This document shows, one piece after another, positions 41,561 through 51,795 of a stretch of DNA of 64,000 bases (its first letter is position 1; the number at the start of each line of letters is the position of its first letter). The translations under genes and the position numbers were made by a program. Origin of the DNA: Pyropia yezoensis (lineage: Eukaryota; Rhodophyta; Bangiophyceae; Bangiales; Bangiaceae); assembly GCA_009829735.1 (NCBI GenBank), contig CM020619.1, positions 30,835,751-30,899,750 on the forward strand. Direction: 5' to 3'. The notes beneath the pieces are model-generated. The model saw only the letters and a list, made by a program, of their open reading frames with translations. It had not been told where the DNA came from and did not search any database.

Positions 41561-43744
41561 ATGTCTACCCAAGAGACGGGGAACGTTCAAGATGACGGAT
41601 CGGCGTCGACGCCGACCCCGGAGGTGACTACGGGAACCGGGATCGGGAACCCGATCGATAACATTGAGACGCCAATGCTTTCCGGTGCCGGATCGACGTT
41701 TGGCACGGCTCGGACGGCAGGAGGCGGGGGCCCGCCTCAACTGTCGTCGACCGACCTCACTCCGCCGCCTCCTTCACCAGGGGATTCCCTGATGGCATCA
41801 TTGGCCCGCATCGAGGCCCGGTTTTCCGGGCTCGACGCCCGTCAAGATCGGACGGAGGACGCAATGGCAGTGTTGATGTCAACACGGCACACGACGGGAC
41901 CCCGTCGTGTTCCTCCCACACCGGTACGGTTCGAACCGGCCGGACTACTTTCGGAGTCCACCAGGGTCAACCCCGGTGTTGCTACTCCTGAACAACCCCC
42001 GGACACAATGGGGTATGGGTCCGACTCGTCGGCAGAGTTGGAACGGAGTCACACGGAGCGATACGCTCGGAGCACCCGAAGCGGACTCCGCGGACACGAC
42101 CCGGCGGATACGTACGCCGGGGGAGAGTCGGTTATTGGGGGAGGAGGTACCCTCTCGCAGTACCCCCACGACGAAGGAGGCCAGGCAACTCGGGTTCCCG
42201 AGGTGCCGACGCCTGAAGTACCATCTTCAGTGGTGGAAGCTATGACCGCGCAGGTAACTGCGAGCCTACTGAAGCGGATGGAGTCCGATGAGTTCGCTCA
42301 TCAACTGGCTAAGCGACTGGATATCCAGGACGCTGACACGGAGATCGTCAACGAGGTCTTCCGGTCGGTTCTTACTCCGGAACGTTATCGTTTGGAGGAC
42401 CGCTCTACCACCGTATCGGAATCGATGCGTAATACGTCGCATCGGGCGATCCGCTCTATGCAGACCCTTATGAAGGGAGTCCCTATGTTCGGGGGGCCGA
42501 ACGGACGCCCGTTGGCAGTCATCGGCTTCTTGACCAGCTTCAAGGCAGCCGCAGACAAGGCGCTCGTTAACGAGGGGCTGGCCCTGGAGATCCTCCCGTT
42601 CTTTGTTGATGAACGGGTGCGAGGCATCCTTCGCCAGGCATCCCCGATGCCGGGAATGAGGGTCGCGGCCACCCCCATGGATTACCGTGGGATATTGAAG
42701 GAGCTGCTTAGCAGCTACCTCAGTGAGGACAAGTGCGGGGACCACTATCGGGCCCTTCGCACTGCCACCGCCCAGTCCTGGGAGGATGAGGAGATGTTTG
42801 GACGCCGGATCCAAGAGCTCGACTACGAGCTGGGGAAGCTCCTCGGAGAAGGGGAGCTACGGGCCATCCTGTTCGCAGGAGTACCCAACTACGTGCGGAT
42901 ATCCGCACGGGGCGCCAACACGGCACGGACGAACTTCAGTCGACTGATGCATATGTGCAAGTCCCTAGTGGACGCTAACCGGGTTCTACACCCGGAGTGT
43001 GCCTTGGCCCCGAAGCCCAAGGGTGAGGGAGGCAAGCCCAGTCTTACCCCGCTACCGAGGCAAGAGAAGGTGGAACGTAAGGCCGCACCAGTACTGGTGG
43101 CGACCGAACATACCCCTATTGGTGAGGGTGACCCTCTAGTCGACCAACAGGGCCACCTGTTGCTACCGGCGACGCCGGTGATTGATGAACATGGTACGGT
43201 AGCGTACATCGCCCCGGCTGGAACCCAGTTCCAGGTCAACGAAGGAACGGGACGGCGCGTCCCGTATGTGCGGACTACGGGGTACTCCCCGGTGACGGGT
43301 AACCCTCACCAACCCTTGCCAACATGGGCGGTGCGCACGGAGGCACCCCCGCAGATTGCGGGCCGACCCAACCGGTTGGGGGAGTCCATGTTCCGGTTGA
43401 CCCAAGGACCCAAGGCCTACCAGGGAGCAGGCACTCGGGCGCCCGAGGGAGGCAACCGTAGCTACGGGGCTACCCCGATGCGACCTCAAGGGGGGACCGG
43501 CACGTCCGGATGTATGTTGTGTGGGGATCCCCAGCACTGGGTGTCTTCCTGCCCACTCATCCCCGAGGAGTCTCGGCGGGCAGCGGCGCAACGCAAGGCA
43601 TCCACCGGGGGGTATCCCCCCCGAGCACCCGGACCCGCACCGGGTAGGCAGCCAGCTCCAGGTGGAGTACTGGCCGTCGAGGGGGCACCTCCTCAGCCGG
43701 ATGTCCCGGCGGACAGCACCCTACCAAGGGCGGGAAACGAGTAA
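41561..43744 (+). CDS. B1 Gag
   Basis: This is the structural protein of the element particle, 727 residues from ATG 41561 (an in-frame GTG six bases upstream is not needed). The start is supported by B2 (57658). The N-terminal 200 residues are Thr/Pro/Ser-rich. A capsid-like helical region follows (about residues 220-480, with RPLAVIGFLTSFKAA and DKCGDHYRALR segments). A linker leads to one zinc knuckle C-X2-C-X4-H-X4-C at about 649-664 (CMLCGDPQHWVSSC), expected to bind element RNA. The ORF ends at TAA 43742-43744, with the slippery heptamer G GGA AAC two codons earlier. B2 has two stops in this gene. Confidence 0.92.
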   Translation: MSTQETGNVQDDGSASTPTPEVTTGTGIGNPIDNIETPMLSGAGSTFGTARTAGGGGPPQLSSTDLTPPPPSPGDSLMASLARIEARFSGLDARQDRTEDAMAVLMSTRHTTGPRRVPPTPVRFEPAGLLSESTRVNPGVATPEQPPDTMGYGSDSSAELERSHTERYARSTRSGLRGHDPADTYAGGESVIGGGGTLSQYPHDEGGQATRVPEVPTPEVPSSVVEAMTAQVTASLLKRMESDEFAHQLAKRLDIQDADTEIVNEVFRSVLTPERYRLEDRSTTVSESMRNTSHRAIRSMQTLMKGVPMFGGPNGRPLAVIGFLTSFKAAADKALVNEGLALEILPFFVDERVRGILRQASPMPGMRVAATPMDYRGILKELLSSYLSEDKCGDHYRALRTATAQSWEDEEMFGRRIQELDYELGKLLGEGELRAILFAGVPNYVRISARGANTARTNFSRLMHMCKSLVDANRVLHPECALAPKPKGEGGKPSLTPLPRQEKVERKAAPVLVATEHTPIGEGDPLVDQQGHLLLPATPVIDEHGTVAYIAPAGTQFQVNEGTGRRVPYVRTTGYSPVTGNPHQPLPTWAVRTEAPPQIAGRPNRLGESMFRLTQGPKAYQGAGTRAPEGGNRSYGATPMRPQGGTGTSGCMLCGDPQHWVSSCPLIPEESRRAAAQRKASTGGYPPRAPGPAPGRQPAPGGVLAVEGAPPQPDVPADSTLPRAGNE
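43732..43738 (+). promoter_or_regulatory. Putative -1 ribosomal frameshift site, gag-pol (B1)
   Basis: The gag codons read GCG GGA AAC GAG TAA, so G GGA AAC is in the frame required for a -1 slip. The -1 frame is open from 43648 through the gag stop into pol. TGACC (43752-43756) can pair with GGTCA (about 43771-43775). The spacing to that stem is longer than usual, so the stimulatory structure is uncertain. Confidence 0.7.
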
Positions 43745-46700
43745 GAGGAAGGATGACCGGGGGGCGCTGGGGTCACCCAAGCAAGCCACCCCTGAGTACC
43801 GCGGGGAAAGCCCCACGGAGAGCGCGGTTGAGCCGACGCCGCATCAACCCCCGGGTACACCTTCCGGCCCCGACGACACGGCGTCAGGGGATTGATGACC
43901 AACCTCCAAGGTTGGGAGGAGAGGACGGGAAGCCCCTTCACGTTGAACCAGACAAGGGCCCTGTTCAGGATGCCCGAGCTACACCGGATATCGGTGTAGG
44001 ACATGTGTTGTTTACCTTGGAGAACTTCAAGGTATCAGCCACACTGGGGGTTGACCCCCAGTCGACACGATCGTACTACCCTGTACTGGACACAGGGGCT
44101 GGACCCAACCTTATCCGGAAGGATACCCTCCCGGACAAGTGGCTTCCACGAGTCAGAGTGACTCGGGGACCCACCATCAAGGACGCGAATGGTCGACTCA
44201 TTCGTACGACCGCAGCGATGTCGCTGCAGGTTACCATCGGGGATCTCACCACGGAAGTTGACTTCCTGGTATGTGAAACGCTATCGGTGCCCTGCATACT
44301 GGGGTGCACCTTCATCAACGTTCACGTTGATGCAATCCGGCCAGGCCGGAGGACCGTCGAGCTTCAAGAAGCCGACGGGACGAAGCGAGGACACACGGCT
44401 ATCGTCAGGGACCTGACGCTACAAGGAAGCCACGTTAACGTGGCTGAGGTGTACGCAAGCGTCGAGCCGAAGACACTTCGGTTGGCCAAGCGAACTCGCT
44501 TTGAGCCGTTGTCAGAGACAGTCCTCCCGGTTAACTGCGACCTCGCAGGCATCTGCAGAGTCCAGTCCAACCTACGGACGTACAAGCGCCATGGGTTGAC
44601 CATGGCCAACGGTCTCATAGACCTCCCAGCAAAGGGGTCGTCCCTCCTAGTGATGGCGAACTACCGCCGTAAGGCAGTCACCCTCCCGAAGGGATCTATC
44701 CTCGGGATTGCCGAACTCTACGAAGGAGATATCCTTACCCCTGATAAAGAAGGTCAAGTGGAACCACTTGAAGTACTGGCGGTCGCCGAGACCACCGAGC
44801 GGCAGCAACCCGATGACGGGAAGCCTAACCCATCGGCGGCTCCGGCGGACCTGCCGCCAAAGGACCAAGAGGCCTTGAAGGCACTGGCCGAGGCTGACCT
44901 CGACCACGTTCCCCCTTCGGTAGCCGAAGGGGTACGACGGATGCTAAGAAAGCATGACGTTATGTGGACAGGCGGGGCCTTGGGTACCATTGGGGCAACC
45001 CAACATCGTATAGACCTGGTACCAGGCGCACGACCCGCCCGCTCACAACCGCACCGAGCGGGACCTATGCAACGAGAGATCGTTGATGGAGAAGTGAAGA
45101 GGATGAGTGAAGCTAAGGTGATCCGACCTTCGATGTCGGAATGGGGTGCCCCAGTCGTTATTGTGCCGAAGAAGGATCAAACCCCTCGGTTTTGCATCGA
45201 TTATCGACGCCTCAACTTGGTTACCAAGAAGGACTCATACCCTTTACCAAGGATGGATGAATGCATCGACTCCCTGGGGGAGGCTACGGTGTTTACCACC
45301 ATCGACTGCAATGCCGGATACTGGCAGATCCCGGTGGCGGACGAGGATATCCCCAAGACGGCATTCGTCTGTCACAGTGGAGTGTACGAGTTCCTAAGGA
45401 TGCCCTTCGGATTGTCCAACGCCCCCGCTACATTCCAGCGGGCTATCGACATCATACTGTCGGGGGTGAAGTGGCGTAACTGCCTAGTGTACCTCGATGA
45501 CGTCATCGTCTTCTCGCGTAACATGGATGACCATGTACAACATGTTGACGAGGTACTCACCCTCTTGAGGAACGCCGGGGTAACCCTGCGTCTGAAGAAG
45601 TGCGCCTTCATCCAGCAGACGGTCGAATATCTGGGCCACCAGATAACCCCCGGTAAACTAGGGGTACTCGAAGCCAATACCCGGGCACTCCGGGATGCCC
45701 GGTTCCCTAACACCCAGACGCAGCTCAAGAGCTTCCTGGGAATGTGCAATGTATACCGACGGTTCGTCAAGGACTTCGCTCGGATAGCTAAACCGTTAAC
45801 GGTTCTTACGAGCAGTACCTTACCCAAGGTACTCCAACCCCCTTCGCCTAGCGAAGAGGAGGCATTCGAGTCGCTGAAGCGAGCCCTACTAGCCCCACCC
45901 GTCCTTGCGTTACCGCATAGACGGGGTACCTTCGTCATCGATGTCGATGCGTGTGATACACAAGTGGGATGCACCCTGTTACAGGGAGAGACGTTGATCG
46001 GTACCGATAACGTTATCCCGGACCTACGTCCGGTAGGGTACTTCAGCCGGACACTCAACCCAGCTGAGCGTAACTATAGTGCCACCGAGCGTGAGTGCCT
46101 CGGAGTTATATGGGCAGTGCAACTGCTCCGCCCATACCTGGAGGGCTCTAGGTTCATCGTGAGGTCCGACCACGAACCCCTACGATGGCTCCTCAACCTT
46201 GGTGACAAGGATTCCGATAGCCATGGGAGGCTAGCCCGATGGAGGCTGAAGATGGCCGAGCACGACTACCGCACGGTGTATAAGGCTGGGTCAACCCACC
46301 ACCTCGGAGTCGCGTTGTGTCGACTCGACACCCCGAGCGGGGATACCCGCCCGGTGGACGAGGACATCCCGGTGGTACCGGTGTGCATGGTAGGTAATGC
46401 TACCCAGGGTATGGCTGACCATACCATGGCACACCTTGCGTGCCCATTGACCCTCGCGGACTTCCGCGAGGCACAGGCCAACGACGATGACTGTAGACGT
46501 CATCGTGCTAACCTCCTGGCCGGTACGGCCGGCATCTTCTCCGAGAACGAAGACGGACTCATATTCCGGCGGGCACCCGCCGATGGACGACATCAAGTCG
46601 TGGTTCCCGTGTCCTTACGGCAAGCCGTCATGGAACGAGAACATGAGAACCCTACAGCCGGACACCCGGGGGGTTCACGTATGTTCGCAGCAATGCGAAG

Positions 46701-47919
46701 GTTCTTCTACTGGCCAGCAATGGCCGTCGACGTGGTCGACCACGTAAAGGGATGCCACCCCTGTGCACGTAACCGCATGAGTCTGCATAGGCAGGCGTCT
46801 GCCATGAAACTGTTCCCACCTGATGGGCCCAACGAGCAGGTCGCTATCGACATACTCGGGCCACTTCCGGTAACGGAAGAAGGGAACAGGTACATCCTGG
46901 TCATGTCTGACCGATTCACCAAGCTGTCACGAGCGGCAGCCATCCCGAATGATACGGCATACACGATTATGAACGCAGTGGTTGACCACTGGATCAGTGC
47001 ATACGGAGTCATGAAGCAACTCCTCTCCGATAACGGAGCAAACCTTACGTCGGCATTCTGCACTAAGGTCCTGGGCATGTTCGGTATCGAACCACGTCGG
47101 GCATCCGACTACCACCCGCAGTCCAACGGGCAGGTGGAGCGGTTCAACCGCACCATCGTCAAGATGCTACAGTGCTACGTGGCAGAGCACACGAACACTT
47201 GGGACAGGCTTCTGTCCGTACTCACCCTGGCATACAATGCCAGGCCACATCGGAGTACCACCATCGCCCCACTGGAATGGGTCATGCCACTAGGCGTCGG
47301 TAACCTGACGCTGCCGCCAGGCAGGTGCACTCGGTATGATACACCGAAGGGCCGACCCGCCGAACGCATCCACCTAGCTTGGTTGGCCAAGCTATCGTGG
47401 ATGATTCCTAAGCTCAAGGGTGCCCTTGACAGAACACAACTTCGATACAAGAGGAACTTCGACGCCCGACTACGGGTGCGCAACGCAACCCTGGTAACAG
47501 GTGACTGGGTCTATATCAGACACCAGAAGTTCCGAGGGAACAAGCTTATGCAACCGGTCAAGGGACCGTACCAGATCCTCCACAGAGATGACCACTCTGT
47601 TATCTTACACTCCGATACGGAGATCCAACGCATCAGTATGAATGATGTCACACCTGCTCCGAAGCCGGAACAGCCTCAGCCGGTACCGGCTGGGTTGCTA
47701 CATGAAGCTCTTACAACCCACCGGTCGGATGACCCGGTGGGACCGGATGGGATTCCATACCAAGTAGAGAGCGTGGTCGGACACACCGACCCGGACATAC
47801 CAGGACCCTGGTACGTCAAGGTTATGTGGGTCGGATACGACTCACCCACCTGGGATCAGGCGGCGAATATACCCCGCCAACTACTCATGCCTTACATGAG
47901 GCGACGACGCCTACTGTAA
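43739..47919 (+). CDS. B1 Pol polyprotein (PR-RT-RH-IN-chromodomain)
   Basis: This is an intact polyprotein for replication and integration, probably made as Gag-Pol by -1 frameshift. An ATG at 43753 would give 1388 residues. Counting from that ATG, aspartic protease DTGAG is at about 112. Reverse transcriptase has YLDD at about 578, preceded by FCIDYRRLN and PFGLSNAPATFQRA. RNase H is at about 728 (VIDVDACD) with DHEPLRWLL. The integrase H-H-C-C finger is at about 963-1005, with catalytic D at about 1032 (IDILGPLP), D at about 1093 (SDNGAN) and E at about 1126 (GQVERF). GPY is at about 1270 and a chromodomain at about 1335-1385 (YVKVMWVGYDSPTW). A chromodomain suggests targeting to modified chromatin, and insertion into other elements fits that. 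The domains place it in the chromovirus branch of Ty3/gypsy. Confidence 0.96.
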
Positions 47920-47965
47920 CAACCCAACCGACACCGACTTCGGCTGTTGGGGGGTGAGGCTTATA

Positions 47966-48086
47966 CCTACTAAGTAGGGTGTGACATGGTTAAAGCAGAC
48001 TTAGGTTTCTAAGTCAAATCAGACTTAGGTTTCTAAGTCGAACCAGGCTTAGGTAACTAAGTAGAGCTAAGCTTAGGTAACTAAGT
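47966..48086. repeat. Cluster of short palindromes between pol and antisense ORF (B1)
   Basis: CCTACTAAGTAGG (47967-47979) is followed by GACTTAGGTTTCTAAGTC twice (47998-48015 and 48022-48039) and by GCTTAGGTAACTAAGT-type units (about 48047-48062 and 48071-48086). The units lie about 24 bp apart in the gap between pol and the converging antisense ORF. They may end both transcripts or bind a protein. Confidence 0.78.
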
Positions 48087-48399
48087 AAAACCTGAACCTT
48101 AAAAAGGTAACTTAAAGGTAAAGGCTAACTCCGATAATATCGAAGTAACTAGGAGGCTTACACGGGAGGATGACCTCCCAAAGCCAAGACACAAAGTGAG
48201 GGAGGATAACCTCCCCAAGCATGAACCAACCGGAAGAAGTAGGACGGGAGGCAAGGCACCACTGAGCCAGAAGGGGTACTCCCCAGGGCAGCAAACAGAG
48301 GCAAGCAATGCCCCCAGCGGGGGATGAGTTTATACTCACTACTACCCGGCTACCATAAGGGTTGCCGGGGCCCTCTCCCTCACAAACAAATAGCACTCC
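48087..48399. other. Spacer between palindromes and antisense ORF in B1
   Basis: About 310 bp, conserved in B2 (about 39931-40300), with TTAACTTAAAGG-type AT-rich sequence and repeated AGCCAAGACACAAAGTGAGGG-like and TGACCTCCC/TAACCTCCC segments. No ORF is supported. It is probably the 3' untranslated region of the antisense transcript. Confidence 0.5.
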
Positions 48400-51129
48400 T
48401 CAGTGGGTAGACCCACTGCCCGAGGGAGGCCACTCACGCGTAAGCGCGTATACCTCCGTGCTCCACCGGTCGGCAATGTCACGACGGTCGACCACCCGAG
48501 TAACCTCGGTGCATAGCTGGACGAGGGTGCTGCGGCCAGCCTCCACGTCCTCCAGAGCTTTCTGGAGGCGGTCCAGCACGCCACCAAAGCAACGCGCTGA
48601 CCCAACCAGCGCAGCACCTGGGGGGATATCCCCCCAGCTAACAGAGAGACCCCCACGCATTGCGCGGGTAACAAGGGCGTCAACGCCTTCATACCAGAGA
48701 CGGGGACCCCCGTCATGTAGGACAGGGGCGGGAGGTGACACTGGCGCAGCCAGAGGAGCCACAGGAGCCGACACGGCTACCACCGGAGCCGGTGGCACCT
48801 GATACGAGGCCCGGTAGGACCCTACCGAAGGGGCTCCACCGTAACCACGGCGGGGCTCCGCCCGACGACGGGACACCTCACGCTCCCCACCCACAGAGCC
48901 CCACTCTCGGGGACGACGGCCAACCGCCGCCGGCATCGGGTTACCTAACCACGGAGCAAGGACCTGAAGAGGGTCATGGATAACCATGGGAATACCCAGG
49001 TCAGGAACGGCCTCGGTGGACGCCCACCCATGGCAACTAGGCTCACCCGGCTGAGTACGCCGGACACGCAACGAGTGACGAGGCAAGGGGGAAGCCCCAG
49101 CCTGCGGGTCCCGGTACGGGGGAAGGGCCAACACCCCAGCCCAGTTCACGGCATCGTGAACAGCCAGCAGGGCCTTGAACTCCCGGGCCAACCCGGTCTT
49201 GGCAGCTGTCAGGCCCACGCCCAACTGCGCGATGTGCCGACGGACACCCGTCGGAAGATGAAACAGGCGCCCCTGCCGGCGGACGGACAGCAAGAAGGAG
49301 GACGCCTGCCCGAGGGTAACCTCAAGGGTGAAGGTACCCTGCAGCGGGTGGACCGGCCGGGAGGCCAACACACTCCCGAAGTATCGGAGGCAGGAGCCGG
49401 TGTCAAACCGGAAAGCAGGGGCGGGTTCCCACCCCTCCTGCCATAGCGGCGGGCGCACGGGAGTGTATACCGGCGCACGACCGTTGCCGGTCTGCAACGC
49501 ACACGTTATATCCGTGCGAAACGCATCCGCCATGACACCATGGTTACGTCGCCAGCTCGACGCCGACTTCAAACCCGCCATAGGCGGGTAGGGAGCCGTC
49601 AACGACAGATACGGGGATACCCCCGGGTAATAATCGAAGTCGGGATACCGACCGGTACTGCCCACCGTCTCTCCAAACGCAACCGGCTCCGCCGCCGCCG
49701 CAATCCCCCGAGCACTAGCCGGGTAGTCAATCTCCCGCGGCAACGCGGGGGCAATCAAGTCGCAGACCCCGAAGTTGGGGTCGAGGTAGACCTCACCCCG
49801 TCCCACCCGGGTGCGCCAGAGCTGCGCATGCCGGTCGTCCGGCTGACTCAGGATCCAATGGTGTTCCACCCGGACCGCGTTCGGCTGGTTGACCAGCCGC
49901 ACCAACTCCCGCTCCCAGCACGGGTCCACCTTGACGCGCCGGGAGGATTCTCCACGGGGATGCACCAGGTGGAAGTCCACCCGCATACGCCCATCGGACT
50001 CCATCGACTCTTGCACCGTGAGGCCTCTAACCCGAGCCACCAAGTCGGACACCGACATGGCGGGTTGACCCGCCGCCACGGCGACGCCGCCACCCAACGG
50101 GGCAACCCGGGCAGGACCAGGAAGAATCGGGGGCGCCGGGGGACGCACCACCGGCAGAGGGGCCGACGTCGGAGATGGACGAGGCCGAGGAGGAAGAAGA
50201 AGGGCGGGCGCCCGCCCGGAGTAACTCCCGGTGTCAACCGCCATGGGAGAAGGAGCGTCTTGACCTCTCGACACCCGCGGCACCGCAGGTACGGCACCGG
50301 CGCCGGCACCACCCGTCGGCGTAGCCCCCGCCTCGGAAGGGGAAGGCACTTGGACAGCCTCCGGAGCCGGAGCCCCGGCCGTGCGGACACCCGCACCGTC
50401 TTGACCCGCCGCACCGGGTGTCGCACCGCCACCACCACCCGCGTCAACGTCGGGACCGCCTCGAGGAGTCACCGCCCGGACACCCGGACCACCTTGACCA
50501 GCCGGAGTCGGCTGCGGGTCGCGACCTCCGCCGCAGGGCGGACCATCTTGGGGTACCTGCGGTGAGCCGGCACCGGCACCAGGCCCCATCCGGGCAGCCG
50601 GCAGAGAGGGGGTAGAAGCCGCCACGCGCGGTTGACCGCCGGGTTGACCTCCGGCCGACGGCACCGTCGTGCCGCTGCACACGGACGACAGTCCTCCGGC
50701 CGACAGACGGACGGACACCGCAGGCCCGTCGTCGTCAGACGAGCTCACCCCGTAACGCGCGGCGTCGGGACCGACAGGCGCGTCGTCCTCCATCTCCTCC
50801 CCGATCAGGAGGTCTTCCTCCTCTTCAAGCACCTGGGGATAGGACATGATAACGGGTGCGGAGTCCCCCGCGCCCACAAGCCGTCGACGGCTACAACCCG
50901 GTACAGTGGGATAACCGGGACGAGCCAGGGAAGCGCGGACACCCGCGCTTATGACCACAAACGGCCACGAGAAGCGCCGCAGGCACGCGGGTCGACCCGC
51001 GCCCCACGGGGCTACGACCGCGCTCCACCCAGGCACCTGGGCGGGACGGGGCCACACCCACACACGGGGTAAGTAAGGGGGGTCACCCCCAACCGCCCCC
51101 ACGCAACGCGGGCAGCCCCCGCCCCCCAC
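48400..51129 (-). CDS. B1 antisense ORF (aORF-B), intact, unknown function
   Basis: I do not recognise this family. The ORF converges on pol and is uninterrupted for 909 codons from 51129. An ATG at 50847 (MSYPQV) aligns with the B2 start at 37624 and is a likely alternative, giving 815 residues. N-terminal third: acidic stretch (EEEEDL), then Gly/Pro/Ala-rich low complexity. Middle and C-terminal parts: a folded-looking core with FDLVARVRGLTVQES, VEHHWILSQPDD, YYPGVSPYLSL, LRYFGSV, RRQGRLFHLP and FKALLAVHDAVNW segments, then a Pro-rich linker and a short C-terminal LWYEGVDALV helix region. The FGSV and HLP part aligns with the family A antisense ORF at the same relative place. No signal peptide or membrane helix is apparent, so an envelope role is unlikely. 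Transcription from near the 3' LTR is inferred. Confidence 0.82.
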   Translation of the reverse strand: MGGGGCPRCVGAVGGDPPYLPRVWVWPRPAQVPGWSAVVAPWGAGRPACLRRFSWPFVVISAGVRASLARPGYPTVPGCSRRRLVGAGDSAPVIMSYPQVLEEEEDLLIGEEMEDDAPVGPDAARYGVSSSDDDGPAVSVRLSAGGLSSVCSGTTVPSAGGQPGGQPRVAASTPSLPAARMGPGAGAGSPQVPQDGPPCGGGRDPQPTPAGQGGPGVRAVTPRGGPDVDAGGGGGATPGAAGQDGAGVRTAGAPAPEAVQVPSPSEAGATPTGGAGAGAVPAVPRVSRGQDAPSPMAVDTGSYSGRAPALLLPPRPRPSPTSAPLPVVRPPAPPILPGPARVAPLGGGVAVAAGQPAMSVSDLVARVRGLTVQESMESDGRMRVDFHLVHPRGESSRRVKVDPCWERELVRLVNQPNAVRVEHHWILSQPDDRHAQLWRTRVGRGEVYLDPNFGVCDLIAPALPREIDYPASARGIAAAAEPVAFGETVGSTGRYPDFDYYPGVSPYLSLTAPYPPMAGLKSASSWRRNHGVMADAFRTDITCALQTGNGRAPVYTPVRPPLWQEGWEPAPAFRFDTGSCLRYFGSVLASRPVHPLQGTFTLEVTLGQASSFLLSVRRQGRLFHLPTGVRRHIAQLGVGLTAAKTGLAREFKALLAVHDAVNWAGVLALPPYRDPQAGASPLPRHSLRVRRTQPGEPSCHGWASTEAVPDLGIPMVIHDPLQVLAPWLGNPMPAAVGRRPREWGSVGGEREVSRRRAEPRRGYGGAPSVGSYRASYQVPPAPVVAVSAPVAPLAAPVSPPAPVLHDGGPRLWYEGVDALVTRAMRGGLSVSWGDIPPGAALVGSARCFGGVLDRLQKALEDVEAGRSTLVQLCTEVTRVVDRRDIADRWSTEVYALTREWPPSGSGSTH

Positions 51130-51419
51130 TCAATCGTCCACACGAGAGGGGCCCCCCTACCACCAGGCACCTGGTGGCGGATCCGCTTGCACCACCCCTC
51201 GGAAAGGGGGGTCGTGAACAAGAACCCGCATCGGGAAATTAACGGTCCGGAAAACGGATCGTGTGTGTACCACACAAAGGGGGGCACCCCCCTCGGACAA
51301 CCTCGAAAAGGGGTGTCTGTCGCGACGGGGCGCAAAGCCCCACCCGACGGGTAAACAGTCACGCGACCCACTTACATTCGGTAACCCGAATGCAACTCGA
51401 CCCGAGGACGGGCCGAATC

Positions 51420-51432
51420 TAAGGGGGGGATA
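51420..51432 (+). other. Polypurine tract of B1
   Basis: TAAGGGGGGGATA immediately precedes the 3' LTR start TGTAGCA. The same tract precedes the B2 3' LTR on the minus strand. Confidence 0.75.
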
Positions 51433-51795
51433 TGTAGCAATATGGTTGTCCGTATTGTGACCCTAATATCAGGGGGGCTACTTCTAACCCTTAACTTTCA
51501 ATTTGATAGTTCGTACTGGTCACGGTATCTATAAGTTACGTATGACCAGAGGGACTTGCATCTTGGGGTGGAGGGTAGTTAGTAGTGTCTCCGAGGGTTT
51601 ATAACGAGGGGGCCGGTGGCGAATCCACCGCCGGCCAAGGTAGAACAACAAACCCCTCCCATTTGGGCTCCCATCTTGGTCCCGTGGCTTGCGCTCCAAG
51701 GACAGCAACCTTGGCCTCCCGGTGACGTTGGTGCCTATCCCCCTTGGTGAGTGTTCCCTGAGAGTGGACGTGCGACGGATTCCTATTGTGCTACA
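51433..51795 (+). repeat. B1 3' LTR
   Basis: The 363-bp LTR differs from the 5' LTR at two sites by eye (CTTCTAACC vs CTTCAAACC, and GTGCCTATC vs GTGCCGATC). It is followed by the target duplication CACCC. Confidence 0.95.

Larger units (their letters stand above)
40974..51795 (+). mobile_element. Ty3/gypsy chromovirus family B, copy B1 (complete, apparently intact)
   Basis: B1 is 10,822 bp long. LTRs are 40974-41336 and 51433-51795 and differ at about two of 363 positions. The 5-bp duplication CACCC (40969-40973 and 51796-51800) marks insertion into the integrase region of B2. gag, pol and the antisense ORF are each uninterrupted, and the primer site, frameshift heptamer and purine tract are present. 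It is the best candidate for a recently active copy. Confidence 0.96.

Noticed and set aside
48400..51129. Antisense ORF as a retroviral-type envelope gene
   Set aside because: It is on the opposite strand to gag-pol and lacks a signal peptide, transmembrane helix and cysteine pattern.
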